Positions 1 to 8,732 of a stretch of DNA of 47,579 nucleotides are shown here, one piece after another. The notes below the pieces were generated by a model that searched no databases, had not been told where the DNA came from, and was given only the letters and a program-made list of their open reading frames with translations. The stretch lies in the NCBI RefSeq assembly GCF_002937115.1, contig NZ_NHRY01000224.1, forward strand, positions 1 through 47,579, in the 5' to 3' direction. The DNA is from Rhodopila globiformis (GTDB lineage: Bacteria > Pseudomonadota > Alphaproteobacteria > Acetobacterales > Acetobacteraceae). A program made the translations under genes and the position numbers. Within the stretch, counting starts at the first letter, position 1. Each line of letters starts with the position of its first letter.

Positions 1-1043
1 CCGTGCCCCGGCCGCTCCGGCGCCACCGCATTCCCCGCCTCCATCGCCATCGCCTGCTCAATATACCGATCCAGCCCGAACCCATGCACCTCCAGGTACG
101 ACCGGTTCGGCGCCGCCGCCAGCAGGTGCACCGTCAGGTCATGCGCCCCGTGCGAGGTCACCGGCAGGTTGAACGCCTCGGCCAGGTGCGCCACCTTCAT
201 GAACACCGTCACCCCGCCGCAATTGGTCACATCCGGCTCGGGGAACGTCACCCCGCCGGCGGCGATCATCTGCGTGAACTCATGCAGCGTATGCAGATTC
301 TCCCCGGTCGCGATCGGAACCCCGCCCTCGCGCACGATGCGGGCATGGCCGGCGACGTCGTCGGGGATCGTCGGCTCCTCCAGCCAGGTCAGGCCGCAGT
401 CCCGCAAAGCCCGGGCCGCGCGGATCGCCTGATCGACCGTCCAGCGCATGTTGGCATCCGCCATCAGCGGGAAATCGTCCCCCAGGTGCCGCCGCATCGC
501 CGCCACCCGCGCCACGTCCTCCGACAGCCTGGCCCGCCCAACCTTCATCTTGATGGCACGGAAGCCGCGCGCCAAATTCCCATCTGTCTGCGCCAGCAGG
601 GCGTCCAGCGTGAACTCCAGGTCGATGCCGCCGGCATAGCACGGCACCGCCGGATCGAAACCGCCCAGCAGCCGCCACAGCGGCCGCCCCAGCCGCCGCG
701 CCTTCAGGTCCCACAGCGCGATGTCGCAGGCCGAAACCGCCAGGCTAACCGACCCGCCGCGCCCGCCGTAATGCAGCCGCCACCACATGCGCTGCCACAA
801 AGCCTCGATCGCGTCCGCATCCGCGCCCAGCAGCACCGGGCGCAGGCCCTGGTCGATCAGACTGTAAACCGCCGCGCCACCGGCGCCGGTGGTATAGGTG
901 TAGCCGACGCCCTCGGCCCCGTCGCCGTCGCGCAGCCGCACCGTGACCAACTCGAAATGCGTCATCGTGCCGTGGGTGGAATCGGACAGCGGCACCGGCA
1001 GCTCGATGCGGTACAGCGCGGTGTCCAGCGCGGCGATGCTCAT
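1..1043 (-). CDS. Mandelate racemase/muconate-lactonizing enzyme family protein (enolase superfamily), C-terminus cut by window edge
   Basis: The visible 347 residues cover almost a whole enolase-superfamily protein. The capping domain occupies roughly residues 1-115. The barrel follows with the catalytic K-x-K in 'AIKMKVG' (K165, K167), metal ligands in 'MADANM' (D196), 'WLEEP' (E222) and 'TGENLH' (E248), and a late His in 'TSHGAHD' (H298). The family abstracts a proton alpha to a carboxylate, usually on a sugar acid or muconate. The Lys pair plus His suits a racemase or sugar-acid dehydratase, but the substrate cannot be read from sequence. The start is the ATG at 1041-1043, with a GGAGG ribosome site 8-9 nt upstream. 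The gene is divergent from the glycosyltransferase that begins at 1135. The stop codon lies beyond position 1. Confidence 0.88.
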   Translation of the reverse strand, partial: MSIAALDTALYRIELPVPLSDSTHGTMTHFELVTVRLRDGDGAEGVGYTYTTGAGGAAVYSLIDQGLRPVLLGADADAIEALWQRMWWRLHYGGRGGSVSLAVSACDIALWDLKARRLGRPLWRLLGGFDPAVPCYAGGIDLEFTLDALLAQTDGNLARGFRAIKMKVGRARLSEDVARVAAMRRHLGDDFPLMADANMRWTVDQAIRAARALRDCGLTWLEEPTIPDDVAGHARIVREGGVPIATGENLHTLHEFTQMIAAGGVTFPEPDVTNCGGVTVFMKVAHLAEAFNLPVTSHGAHDLTVHLLAAAPNRSYLEVHGFGLDRYIEQAMAMEAGNAVAPERPGH

Positions 1044-1134
1044 GGCGAGGTTCCTCCGACCAGATTTTTCCCCAGCCTGCGCCGCCCGCGCGTGCTTGCC
1101 AACACCGCCCCGACCTGCCACACGCCACAACCCG

Positions 1135-2232
1135 ATGTCCGCCCCACCCCCCGTCCTGATCTACCGCGACCGCATCGGCGCCCCCTCCGAGATCGGCTTT
1201 CTCCGCCGCCAGTATCTCGGCTTCACCCGCCTGCGCCCGGTGTGGATTGGCCGCACGGTCTTGCCGCAGGCGGAGCAGATCAGCCCGAACGTCCACCGCC
1301 TGGGCAACGGTTTCCCGCTCGGCCCGCTGCGCCGCCTGCTGTTCCGCCATTTCGGCATCGTCCCGCCGCTGCCGGTGGAAAACCTCGCCCCCGTGCTGCA
1401 CGCCCAGTTCGCCCGCGGCGGCGCGCTCGCCTTGCCGCTGGCGCAGAAGCTGGGCCTGAGGCTGGTCGTCACCCTGCACGGCGGCGACGTCAGCAAGCGG
1501 AAGAACTGGCAAAGCGGCACCGTGCTGGCCCGCCGCTGGCCCGCCCTGGTGCGCCAGGCGGCCCGCTTCGTCTGCGTCTCCCACGCCGTCGCCGAGATCG
1601 CCGCCGCCCACGGCGCGCCCGCGGACAAGCTGCTGGTGCTGCCCATCGGCGTCGAGGTCCCCGATCATCCCCCGCCCGCCGAAACGCCGACATCCCACCT
1701 GTTCGTCGGCCGCTTCGTGGAGAAGAAGGGCATCCTCACGCTCACCGACGCCATAAGCCGCCTGCGCGCCATGGGCGACACCATGCCCGTCACCTGCGTC
1801 GGCGATGGCCCGCTGCGCCCGGCGCTGGAGGCCCTGGCCCGCGAAACCCCCGGCATCACCCTCACCGGCTGGCTGCCGCCCGACGCCGTCCGCGCCCACA
1901 TGGCAAGCGCCGTGTCCCTGCTCGTCCCCAGCGTCATCGCCAGCGACGGCGACGCCGAGGGCTTGCCCAGCGTCATCCCCGAGGCGATGGCCCAGGCCTG
2001 CCCGGTCATCGGCTCCGACCAGGGCGGCATCGCCGAGGCGATCCGCCCCGGCGCCACCGGCCTGCTGGTCCCGCCCGGCGACGCCGACGCTCTGGCGGCC
2101 GCCATGCACCGGCTCGCCACGCAGCCCGGCCTGCGCCAGGCGCTCGGCCACGCCGGCTACGCCTATGCCGCCACGGGCCTGAACGCCCGCATCCAGTCGG
2201 CAAGGCTGGAAGCGCTGCTGCTGTCGCTATGA
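1135..2232 (+). CDS. Glycosyltransferase family 4 (GT-B fold)
   Basis: This is a 365-residue GT4-type enzyme. The N-terminal half has a short nucleotide-binding-like fold and the motif 'VTLHGGDVSKRKNW'. The C-terminal half has 'LFVGRFVEKKGI', typical of a GT4 donor-binding domain, followed by the E-x7-E signature in 'EGLPSVIPEAMA' and 'GLLVPPGD'. Such enzymes move a sugar from an activated donor to a lipid-linked or surface glycan acceptor at the cytoplasmic face. The start is ATG 1135, because the reading frame upstream runs through the non-coding gap after the divergent enolase-family gene. The next gene on the same strand is a membrane acyltransferase, so the pair may decorate an exopolysaccharide or lipopolysaccharide. 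Donor and acceptor are unknown. Confidence 0.87.
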   Translation: MSAPPPVLIYRDRIGAPSEIGFLRRQYLGFTRLRPVWIGRTVLPQAEQISPNVHRLGNGFPLGPLRRLLFRHFGIVPPLPVENLAPVLHAQFARGGALALPLAQKLGLRLVVTLHGGDVSKRKNWQSGTVLARRWPALVRQAARFVCVSHAVAEIAAAHGAPADKLLVLPIGVEVPDHPPPAETPTSHLFVGRFVEKKGILTLTDAISRLRAMGDTMPVTCVGDGPLRPALEALARETPGITLTGWLPPDAVRAHMASAVSLLVPSVIASDGDAEGLPSVIPEAMAQACPVIGSDQGGIAEAIRPGATGLLVPPGDADALAAAMHRLATQPGLRQALGHAGYAYAATGLNARIQSARLEALLLSL

Positions 2233-2300
2233 CGCTGCTCCGCCCCGCAGGCGCTGACCGGGAATCCCTGCGCGTTTCATACGCCGGCTGTTCTCTCTCC

Positions 2301-2377
2301 GTCATGGCTGGGTGTGTCCCGGCCATCCACCCCCATCCGTTGCAGCGCGGATGGCCGGGACTACGCCCGGCCATGAC
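2301..2377. repeat. REP-like inverted repeat between glycosyltransferase and acyltransferase
   Basis: Two arms of about 30 bp (2301-2330 and 2348-2377) are nearly perfect reverse complements, sharing 'TCCCGGCCATCC' and an outer GTCATGGC/GCCATGAC. The unit is a long imperfect hairpin. A related design recurs at 34768-34923, so this is probably a dispersed intergenic palindrome of the genome and not a gene-specific terminator. Confidence 0.75.
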
Positions 2378-2458
2378 GAGGGGACGACGACCCGGCTCCC
2401 TGCTCCGCTCTATCCCGGCGCCCAAGGCGTCAGGCCCGGCCACACCGCCTATCCCGTC

Positions 2459-3532
2459 ATGCCGAAGCTGATCCGACTCTACCCCTGGGTGCAGGGCCTG
2501 CGCGCCATCGCGGCGCTGTCCGTCGCCTTCCTGCACGTCGCCAACGACGCCATCACCGCCGGCCGTGACCCGGCCGGCTGGATTGCCGCGATCAACGGCT
2601 TCATGCCCTGGGCCGCCGGGGTGGACATCTTCTTCGTCATCTCCGGCTTCGTCATCGTCCACGCCTCGGCCAACCTGTTCGCGGTCCCCGGCGGCGGCCG
2701 GGTCTTTCTCCGGCGCCGGCTGATCCGCATCGTCCCGCTCTACTGGACGATGACGACGCTGTTCCTGGCGACCCTGCTGCTGCAGCGCTCGGCGGTGCAT
2801 GGCGCCATGGGCGGCCCCGGCTTCATCCTCGCCAGCTACGCCTTCCTGCCCTGGCCGCGGCCCGACGGGCTGATGGAGCCGGCCCTCGGCCTCGGCTGGA
2901 CGCTGAACTACGAGATGTTCTTCTACCTCGTGCTGACGCCGTTCCTCCGGCTGCCGCGCGCGTGGGCGGTGCTGGGCAGCGCGGCCTGCCTGGCGCTGTT
3001 CGTCGCCGCCGGGCAGGTCCACGGCTTCCACGCGGCCGCGCTGCGGTTCTGGTCCAACCCGATCGTCCTGGAGTTCGTCGCCGGCATGGGTCTGGCGCTG
3101 GCGGTCGCGCACGGCCTGACGCTGCCGGGCTGGCTGCGGCTGGCGCTGGTGGCGACGGCCTGCGCCGGGCTGCACTTGATGGCTGGTGCGCCCGAACCCT
3201 GGCGGGCGCTGGCCCACGGCCTGCCCGGCGCGCTGCTGGTCGCCGCCGCGGTCGCCGGGCGACGGCCGGAGCGCTCAACCCCCGCCATGCGGATCCTGGT
3301 CCGCCTGGGCGATGCGTCCTATGCGCTGTATCTCTGCCACCCGTTCGTCATGCGCGGCTTCAGCCTTCTGGGCGCGCATCTCGGCCCGCCGACGGCGGCA
3401 AGCGGCATCCTTTATGTCGGGCTGAGCTTGGCAACCGCACAGCTTTGCGCCCTGGCGATCAACGCCGGGTTCGAGCGCAAACTGTCGGCAATGCTGAAAG
3501 GCCGGCGCTGGCGACGCGCGCCAGCGGGCTGA
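2459..3532 (+). CDS. Acyltransferase family 3 membrane protein (OafA/ExoZ-like)
   Basis: The 357-residue protein begins 'MPKLIRLYPWVQGLRAIAA', the usual opening of ExoZ/OafA-like acyltransferases. It carries the family signature 'RRLIRIVPLYW' after the second hydrophobic segment and has about ten hydrophobic helices. The family transfers acetyl or succinyl groups to surface glycans from the inner membrane. The conserved His of the first helix is present in 'AFLHVAND'. The start is ATG 2459. The gene follows the GT4 gene on the same strand after a 226-bp gap holding a REP-like palindrome. The stop codon lies inside the first unit of a GC-rich tandem repeat. Confidence 0.88.
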   Translation: MPKLIRLYPWVQGLRAIAALSVAFLHVANDAITAGRDPAGWIAAINGFMPWAAGVDIFFVISGFVIVHASANLFAVPGGGRVFLRRRLIRIVPLYWTMTTLFLATLLLQRSAVHGAMGGPGFILASYAFLPWPRPDGLMEPALGLGWTLNYEMFFYLVLTPFLRLPRAWAVLGSAACLALFVAAGQVHGFHAAALRFWSNPIVLEFVAGMGLALAVAHGLTLPGWLRLALVATACAGLHLMAGAPEPWRALAHGLPGALLVAAAVAGRRPERSTPAMRILVRLGDASYALYLCHPFVMRGFSLLGAHLGPPTAASGILYVGLSLATAQLCALAINAGFERKLSAMLKGRRWRRAPAG

Positions 3533-3603
3533 CGAACCGGCGCCCGGGCGCCAATGGGCTGACGAACCGGCGCCCGGGCGCCAATGGGCTGACGAACCGG
3601 CGG
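3526..3603. repeat. 30-bp tandem repeat with GC palindrome, 2.6 copies
   Basis: Two identical 30-bp units (3526-3555, 3556-3585) are followed by a partial third. Each contains a perfect 14-bp palindrome, GGCGCCCGGGCGCC (3539-3552 and 3569-3582). The array overlaps the acyltransferase stop codon and sits between two convergent genes, so it may act as a bidirectional transcription barrier. There is no T-tract, so it is not a standard intrinsic terminator. Confidence 0.8.
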
Positions 3604-3628
3604 CCGGTCGCCGGTCGCGGCGGGCTGG

Positions 3629-3754
3629 TCAGCCCTGCCGGCACTTCATGCGGGGGTTCTTCTTGTTGATCACATAGACCCGCCCGTGGCGACGCACCAC
3701 GCGGCAGTTCTTGTCGCGGACCTTGGCGGACCGCAGGCTGTTACGGACTCTCAT
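3629..3754 (-). CDS. rpmJ: 50S ribosomal protein L36
   Basis: A 41-residue basic protein starts at the ATG at 3752-3754 and begins '[18 protein letters not shown]', with '[18 protein letters not shown]' at its end. This matches the longer 41-residue L36 form common in Alphaproteobacteria. L36 binds 23S rRNA in the large ribosomal subunit. Only two of the usual zinc-ligand positions hold Cys, so zinc binding is doubtful. The gene stands alone here, away from the ribosomal protein operons, which is usual for this form. It converges with the acyltransferase gene and is divergent from argC. Confidence 0.93.
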   Translation of the reverse strand: MRVRNSLRSAKVRDKNCRVVRRHGRVYVINKKNPRMKCRQG

Positions 3755-3921
3755 GACGCGCGCACTCTAAGCTCGGGTGACTGGAAGGGGCGCTTGGTAG
3801 GGGCCTCGCCCCCCGGAGTCAAGCCGAAGTCAGGCCGAACCGGTCAGCCATGCCGCACGCGCCTCTTGCTTTTCCCCTGCCGCGCCGCGACCTTCCGCCG
3901 CCAGGAAGGAGAATCCCACGC

Positions 3922-4869
3922 ATGGCCACGGTCTTCATCGACGGCGAATCCGGCACTACCGGCCTGGGCATCCGCGAGCGTCTCGGCGCCTTGCCCCAGG
4001 TCACGTTGAAGAGCCTGTCGGACGACCGCCGCAAGGACCCCGCCGCCCGCCGCGCCCTCATGGCCGAGGTCGACCTGGTCGTGCTGTGCCTGCCGGACGA
4101 CGCCGCCCGCGAATCCGCCGCCCTGGCCGCGGAACTCGGCCGGGACGCGCCCAGGCTGCTGGACGCCAGCACCGCGCACCGCGTCGCGCCCGGCTGGGTG
4201 TACGGCTTCGCCGAACTCACCCCGGATCACCACGAAAACATCGCCGCCGCCGCCACCGTCGCGAATCCCGGCTGCTATCCCACCGGCGCCATCGCCCTGG
4301 TCCGCCCGCTGGTCGATGCCGGGCTGCTGCCAGCCGACTATCCGCTGACCATCAACGCCGTCTCGGGCTACTCCGGCGGCGGCAAGGCGATGATCCAGGC
4401 GCATGACGCGGCGCACGGCCCGGCCTTCGAGCTGTACGGCCTGGGGCTGGAGCACAAGCACGTGCCCGAGACCATGCTGTACGGCGGCCTCAGCCGGCGG
4501 CCGATCTTCGTGCCCTCGGTCGGGCACTACCTGAAGGGGATGCTGGTTTCGATCCCGCTGCACCTGGAGACGCTGCCCGGCAAACCCACCGGCGCAGACC
4601 TGCGTTCCGTCCTGCAGGCGCGCTACGCCGGCTGCGCGCAGGTGACCGTCGTGCCTGCCCCCACCAACGGCAAGCTGGAGCCAGAAGCCTTGAACGACAC
4701 CGACCGCCTGGAACTGTATGTTTGCGCCAATGAGGCCCATCGCCAGGCGGTGCTGGTGGCGCGGCTGGACAACCTCGGCAAGGGCGCGTCCGGCGCCGCC
4801 GTGCAAAACATCGGCCTGATGCTGGGCCTGCGCACCGGCGCCGGCGTGCGGGAGTTGGCCGATGCCTGA
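3922..4869 (+). CDS. argC: N-acetyl-gamma-glutamyl-phosphate reductase, type 2
   Basis: This is a 315-residue enzyme of arginine synthesis that reduces N-acetylglutamyl phosphate to the semialdehyde with NADPH. The N-terminal 'FIDGESGTTGLGI' is the nucleotide-binding turn. The catalytic Cys is C118 in 'ANPGCYPTGAIAL', and the conserved His is in 'EHKHVPET'. The length matches the short type-2 family rather than the ~345-residue type 1. The start ATG 3922 has a strong AGGAAGGAG site at 3903-3911. The last codons overlap the start of the carbonic-anhydrase-like gene by 8 nt, so the two are translationally coupled. Confidence 0.95.
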   Translation: MATVFIDGESGTTGLGIRERLGALPQVTLKSLSDDRRKDPAARRALMAEVDLVVLCLPDDAARESAALAAELGRDAPRLLDASTAHRVAPGWVYGFAELTPDHHENIAAAATVANPGCYPTGAIALVRPLVDAGLLPADYPLTINAVSGYSGGGKAMIQAHDAAHGPAFELYGLGLEHKHVPETMLYGGLSRRPIFVPSVGHYLKGMLVSIPLHLETLPGKPTGADLRSVLQARYAGCAQVTVVPAPTNGKLEPEALNDTDRLELYVCANEAHRQAVLVARLDNLGKGASGAAVQNIGLMLGLRTGAGVRELADA

Positions 4870-5425
4870 GATCGCCCACATCGCCCATTGGCCCTACGGC
4901 ACGGTCTTCTCGCTCGACGGCGTCACCCCGCAGATCGCCGCGGACGCCTTCATCGCCCCCACCGCCGCGATCATCGGCGACGTGGTGATTGGCGCCGAGA
5001 CCGGCATCTGGTTCCACTGCCTGGTCCGCGGCGACATGGGCATCATCCGCATCGGGGCGCGCACCAACATCCAGGATGGCACGGTGGTGCACATCGACTC
5101 CGGCGGGCTGGACACGTTCATCGGCGACGACGTCACCGTCGGCCACAACGCGGTGATCCACGCCTGCACGCTCAAAAATCGCGCCTTCGTCGGCATCGGC
5201 GCCACGGTGCTGGACGGCGCGGTGATCGAGGCAGGCGGCATGCTGGGCGCCGGCGGCCTGCTGACGCCGGGCAAGGTCATCGGCGCGAACGAGCTGTGGA
5301 CCGGCTCCCCGGCCAAGCTGCGGCGGGTGATGGACGAGGAGGAACGCCGCAGGTTCGACCGCAACGCCGTGGTGTACCGCGACCTGGCGAAGCGGTTCCG
5401 GGCCGGGCTGAAGGTGGTCGTCTGA
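4862..5425 (+). CDS. Gamma-class carbonic anhydrase family protein (left-handed beta-helix)
   Basis: The 187-residue protein has hexapeptide repeats across most of its length. The three zinc-ligand histidines of the gamma class are at H77 ('VVHID'), H95 and H100 ('VGHNAVIHAC'). It resembles YrdA/PaaY-like trimers that hydrate CO2 or hydrolyse thioesters; activity varies in this group and cannot be assigned. ATG 4862 overlaps the end of argC by 8 nt, so the two form an operon. A link to arginine synthesis through bicarbonate supply is possible but is inference. Confidence 0.9.
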   Translation: MPEIAHIAHWPYGTVFSLDGVTPQIAADAFIAPTAAIIGDVVIGAETGIWFHCLVRGDMGIIRIGARTNIQDGTVVHIDSGGLDTFIGDDVTVGHNAVIHACTLKNRAFVGIGATVLDGAVIEAGGMLGAGGLLTPGKVIGANELWTGSPAKLRRVMDEEERRRFDRNAVVYRDLAKRFRAGLKVVV

Positions 5426-5578
5426 TCTGGTGCCCGGGCGGCGCTGCCGTCGACGATTTGCGCCGTCATCCCGTGGATCCGTACCGCGCCCCTGGCCAGA
5501 CGGGAGGCAGGAGTCGTGCGATGGAAGCTCTTGCTTGGCCCTCGTCGTCAGTTATTGTAACGTAACTATGGCGCCCGT

Positions 5579-6865
5579 TTGCATTCCGGCCGGCTGATTC
5601 GACCGGGGCCGCCGAGCCTCTCACCCATGGGCTTCGAGGCGATGGCAGGCGGTGCCTGGCGAGATCATGCTCTGACGGGCCGTATGGTGATGCGCGGCCC
5701 CGACCGGATTGCGCCGGCTTTCAGGATGCTGACCGGCCCCAGTTCCGACACGCTCTGTGCGAGCAGTTTCCTGGACCTGACCGCCGAGCCGATTATCGTG
5801 ACGGCCCCCGAGACCACCGTTCGGTACTCGATCGTGGCGTACGATCCCTGCTTCGAGGCGCTTCCGATCAGCATCCCGGCGCAGACGCCTGGCGTCTATG
5901 GCCTGACCGGGTCCGGATTTTCCGGCCAGCTTCCCGCCGGTATCACGCCGGTTCCGATGCCCGTCAGCTTCCCCATCATTCCCTTCAGGGTCGACCTGTT
6001 CTCCGCCGTCTGCGAGGATCAGACGGACGCAGCCACGGCATTCCGAGCGTCGCTCAAGATGCAGCCGCTGAGCAAATATCTGGCGGACCCTGCCGGCGGC
6101 TCGGCGAATATTGTGCCGGTCATTTCATTCGCGCCGCTGGGGTCCATCAACGCGAAGGGCGACGCATCGATCACGAAGGATCCGATCGCCTATCTCCAGC
6201 AACTCCAGGCGATCGTGGCATCCCCCCATACCCCACCCCTGTCTCCCGACGCGTAGAAGTTGTCGGAGCGCTTCGATACTCTGTTCCGTAGCGGCAATGC
6301 TGATACGGCTGTGTTCAGCGCGGCCGCCCGCAGGGCGTTCGCGGCGATCGTGAACGAATACATGACGCATGCGGGCCCGACCAACTGGACCCATTACACG
6401 AACTACGGCTGGCTCGGCGGCCAGGTGCTCGCGCGCGCGACGGCAGACGAATTCGGGCAGGGCGGCAACCTCGCCGAGACAGCCATCTATTACAACGCGT
6501 TCAAGGACATCAGCGGCCAGCCGCTCGACGGCAGCAATCCGTCCGGCTACGTCCTGACCTTCAAGCCAGAGCAGATCCCCCACCCGACGCGCTTCTGGTC
6601 GGTCAGCGCCTACACCCGGGAGACGGAGGCGGTCATCCGCAATCCTCTGCGCAAGTACAGCGTCGCCAACTGTACGCCCAGCCTGCAGATGAACCCGGAC
6701 GGATCGCTGTCCATCTACGTGGCCCCACAGCAGCCCGAGGGCGTGCCGGCCGCCAACTGGCTGCCAATCGGCGCTGGCGGGTTCACGCTGTGGCAGCGCA
6801 TCTACGGCCCCGAGGCCGGCGCGAACGAAACCTATGTCCCGCCGGGGATCGCCAGAAGCGATTGA
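5579..6865 (+). pseudogene. DUF1254/DUF1214 family protein, broken by an in-frame amber codon
   Basis: Two open stretches in the same frame (5579-6256 and 6260-6865) are separated only by a TAG at 6254-6256. Together they read as one DUF1254 + DUF1214 protein. The first part has the DUF1254 core ('SSFLDLTAEPIIVTAPET', '...RYSIVAYDPCFEAL'). The second ends with the DUF1214 segment around 'PDGSLSIYVAPQQPEG' and 'ANWLPIGAGGFTLWQRIYGP'. The N-terminus is shorter than usual by about 50 residues, and the only possible opening start is a TTG with no clear ribosome site. The gene therefore looks decayed. A sequencing error at 6254 would explain the stop but not the short N-terminus. Confidence 0.8.
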
Positions 6866-7146
6866 AGATCACACCCGGCGGGCCACGCTCCGGCCGGCGT
6901 TGCACAGGGTCGTCCGGCCGGTCCCTGGCACGACGAGAGTGCCACATCCAAATGCGGCGCAGCGTCTCGACGGCCGCAGGCGCGCATAAAGACTTGCGCA
7001 GGCAATGGCTTTGTTGCTGCGAGCGTGGATCGAGAACCCTGTCGCCGCCAAAGATGTGACCAGCCCCAACGCGCTTTGCACCGCCGGCCGAAATGCGCCA
7101 TCCTGCCCCGCAAAGGCGATCAAGCCGACGATGCGGAGGCTAACGG

Positions 7147-8280
7147 ATGTCCGAACCCCATCCCCAGGTCGTGTGCGCCCTCGCGCTGCATCCGCTGATC
7201 ACGCGGGATGCGGACGCGATCGACCAGCGCCGCGAGCTGACCGCCCCCATCGTCCAGGCCCTGAAGGACGGCGGCTTTTTCCGCATGCTGCAGCCGCGCG
7301 CCATCGGCGGCATGGAGCTGAAGCCGTCGGATTTCGCCTGCGTCACCGAAGCATTCGCCCGCGCCGACGGATCGGTCGCCTGGGTCGTCTGCCAGAGCAA
7401 CGGCTGCGCCATGTCCGCCGCCTATCTCGACCCGAAAATCGCCCGCGCGATCTTCGGATCGATCGATGGCATCCTGGCCTGGGGTCCGCCGGGCGCGCCA
7501 TTCGAAGCCGAGCCCGTTCCCGGCGGCTACCGCATCACCGGCACCTGGCGCTTCGCCAGCGGCAGCCAGAACGCCACCTGGCTCGGCGCGCACATGAAGG
7601 TCGCCGGCTTGCGGGAGGTCCGCACCCTGCTGTTCCTGAAATCCAGTGCGCAGATGGCCGACATCTGGCACACGCTGGGCCTGCGCGGCACCGCCAGCAA
7701 CCAGTACACCGTCACCGACCTGTTCGTCCCGTCCGACTACACCATGCTGCGCGACCAGCCAGCCGATCGGCGGGAGGACGGGCCGCTGTACCGTTTCACC
7801 AGCAACCAGCTGTATTCCGCCGGGTTCGCCGGCGTTGGGCTTGGCATCGCCCGCGGCCTGATCGACGCATTCCTGGACCTGCCGGCCGCCAAGGTCTCAC
7901 GCGGCGCCGGCAGGCCGATGCGGGAAAATAACGTCGTCCAGTCGCAACTGGCGCAGTCCGAGGCGAAATGGCACGCCGCCCGCGCCTTCCTGCACACCAC
8001 GCTGGACGAGGTGTACGACCACGTCGTGCGCCACGGCGAGATGACCCGGCAGCAGGCGGCGATGATCCGCCTGGCCTCCACCTGGGCGATCAACCAGTCG
8101 CGCGAGGCGGTGACGACACTGTTCCATTGCGCCGGGTCGGTCGCGGTGTTCGAGGACCAGCCGTTCGAGCGCCGGCTGCGCGATATCCACACCGTGAACC
8201 AGCAGGCCCAGGGGCGCCAGCTGCATTACGAATCGGTCGGGCAGATCATGCTCGGCCTGCCGCCCGAGAATCAATTCTAA
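7147..8280 (+). CDS. Acyl-CoA dehydrogenase family flavoprotein (HsaA/DszC-like group)
   Basis: This 377-residue protein has the fold of the acyl-CoA dehydrogenase / flavin-dependent hydroxylase group. It has an N-terminal helical domain ('ALKDGGFFRMLQPRAIGGME'), a middle beta-domain ('YRITGTWRFASGSQNATWLG', 'TLGLRGTASNQY') and a C-terminal helical bundle ending 'RDIHTVNQQAQGRQLHYESV'. The C-terminal half is of the type found in two-component monooxygenases such as HsaA or DszC, so a hydroxylase is as likely as a dehydrogenase. No flavin reductase is seen nearby. It is followed after 17 nt by a VOC protein, suggesting a shared catabolic role. Confidence 0.85.
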   Translation: MSEPHPQVVCALALHPLITRDADAIDQRRELTAPIVQALKDGGFFRMLQPRAIGGMELKPSDFACVTEAFARADGSVAWVVCQSNGCAMSAAYLDPKIARAIFGSIDGILAWGPPGAPFEAEPVPGGYRITGTWRFASGSQNATWLGAHMKVAGLREVRTLLFLKSSAQMADIWHTLGLRGTASNQYTVTDLFVPSDYTMLRDQPADRREDGPLYRFTSNQLYSAGFAGVGLGIARGLIDAFLDLPAAKVSRGAGRPMRENNVVQSQLAQSEAKWHAARAFLHTTLDEVYDHVVRHGEMTRQQAAMIRLASTWAINQSREAVTTLFHCAGSVAVFEDQPFERRLRDIHTVNQQAQGRQLHYESVGQIMLGLPPENQF

Positions 8281-8297
8281 CCAGGGGAGAACACGAC

Positions 8298-8723
8298 ATG
8301 CCGGCCCAGTCGCTCAATCATTACACGATCAACGTCCGCGATCTCGAACGCACCAAGGATTTCTACTGCGACGTCGTCGGCCTGACGGTGGGCGAGCGGC
8401 CGCCGCTGCCGTTCCCCGGCTATTGGCTGTACACCGGCGGCGTGCCGGTGGTGCACCTGGTCGGCTATCGCCCGGAACTGCCGGTGATCAACGACGGCCC
8501 GTCCTATCCCGTCCCGACCGGCCGGCTGGATCATATCGCGTTCGCCTGCAACGACCTGAAGGGCATGAAGGCCAACCTGGGCCGGCGCGGCATCAAATTC
8601 GACGAACGGGTGCTGCCGCGGATGAACATGACGCAGCTGTTCTACCTGGATCCGGACGGCGTCGCGGTCGAGTGCAATTTCGACGCCAGCGAGACCGAAA
8701 CCAAGGGCGTGCGCGGCTACTGA
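8298..8723 (+). CDS. VOC (vicinal oxygen chelate) family protein, glyoxalase/extradiol dioxygenase-like
   Basis: A 141-residue protein with two VOC half-modules. The metal-ligand positions are filled: H8 ('NHYTINV'), H79 ('LDHIAF') and E125 ('AVECNF'). The opening 'VRDLERTKDFYCDVVGL' is standard for the fold. Members include glyoxalase I, extradiol dioxygenases and fosfomycin-resistance enzymes; the substrate here is unknown. The ATG at 8298 follows an AGGGGAG site. Linkage to the upstream flavoprotein suggests ring cleavage or processing of the hydroxylated product. Confidence 0.85.
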   Translation: MPAQSLNHYTINVRDLERTKDFYCDVVGLTVGERPPLPFPGYWLYTGGVPVVHLVGYRPELPVINDGPSYPVPTGRLDHIAFACNDLKGMKANLGRRGIKFDERVLPRMNMTQLFYLDPDGVAVECNFDASETETKGVRGY

Positions 8724-8732
8724 TCCGTTACT

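Noticed and set aside
3-2471. Long plus-strand frame across the enolase-family and GT4 genes
   Set aside because: It is Arg/Pro/His-rich and covers two real genes in other frames, so it is a shadow.
3526-3603. CRISPR-like array
   Set aside because: Units are contiguous 30-bp tandem repeats with no spacers and no cas genes.
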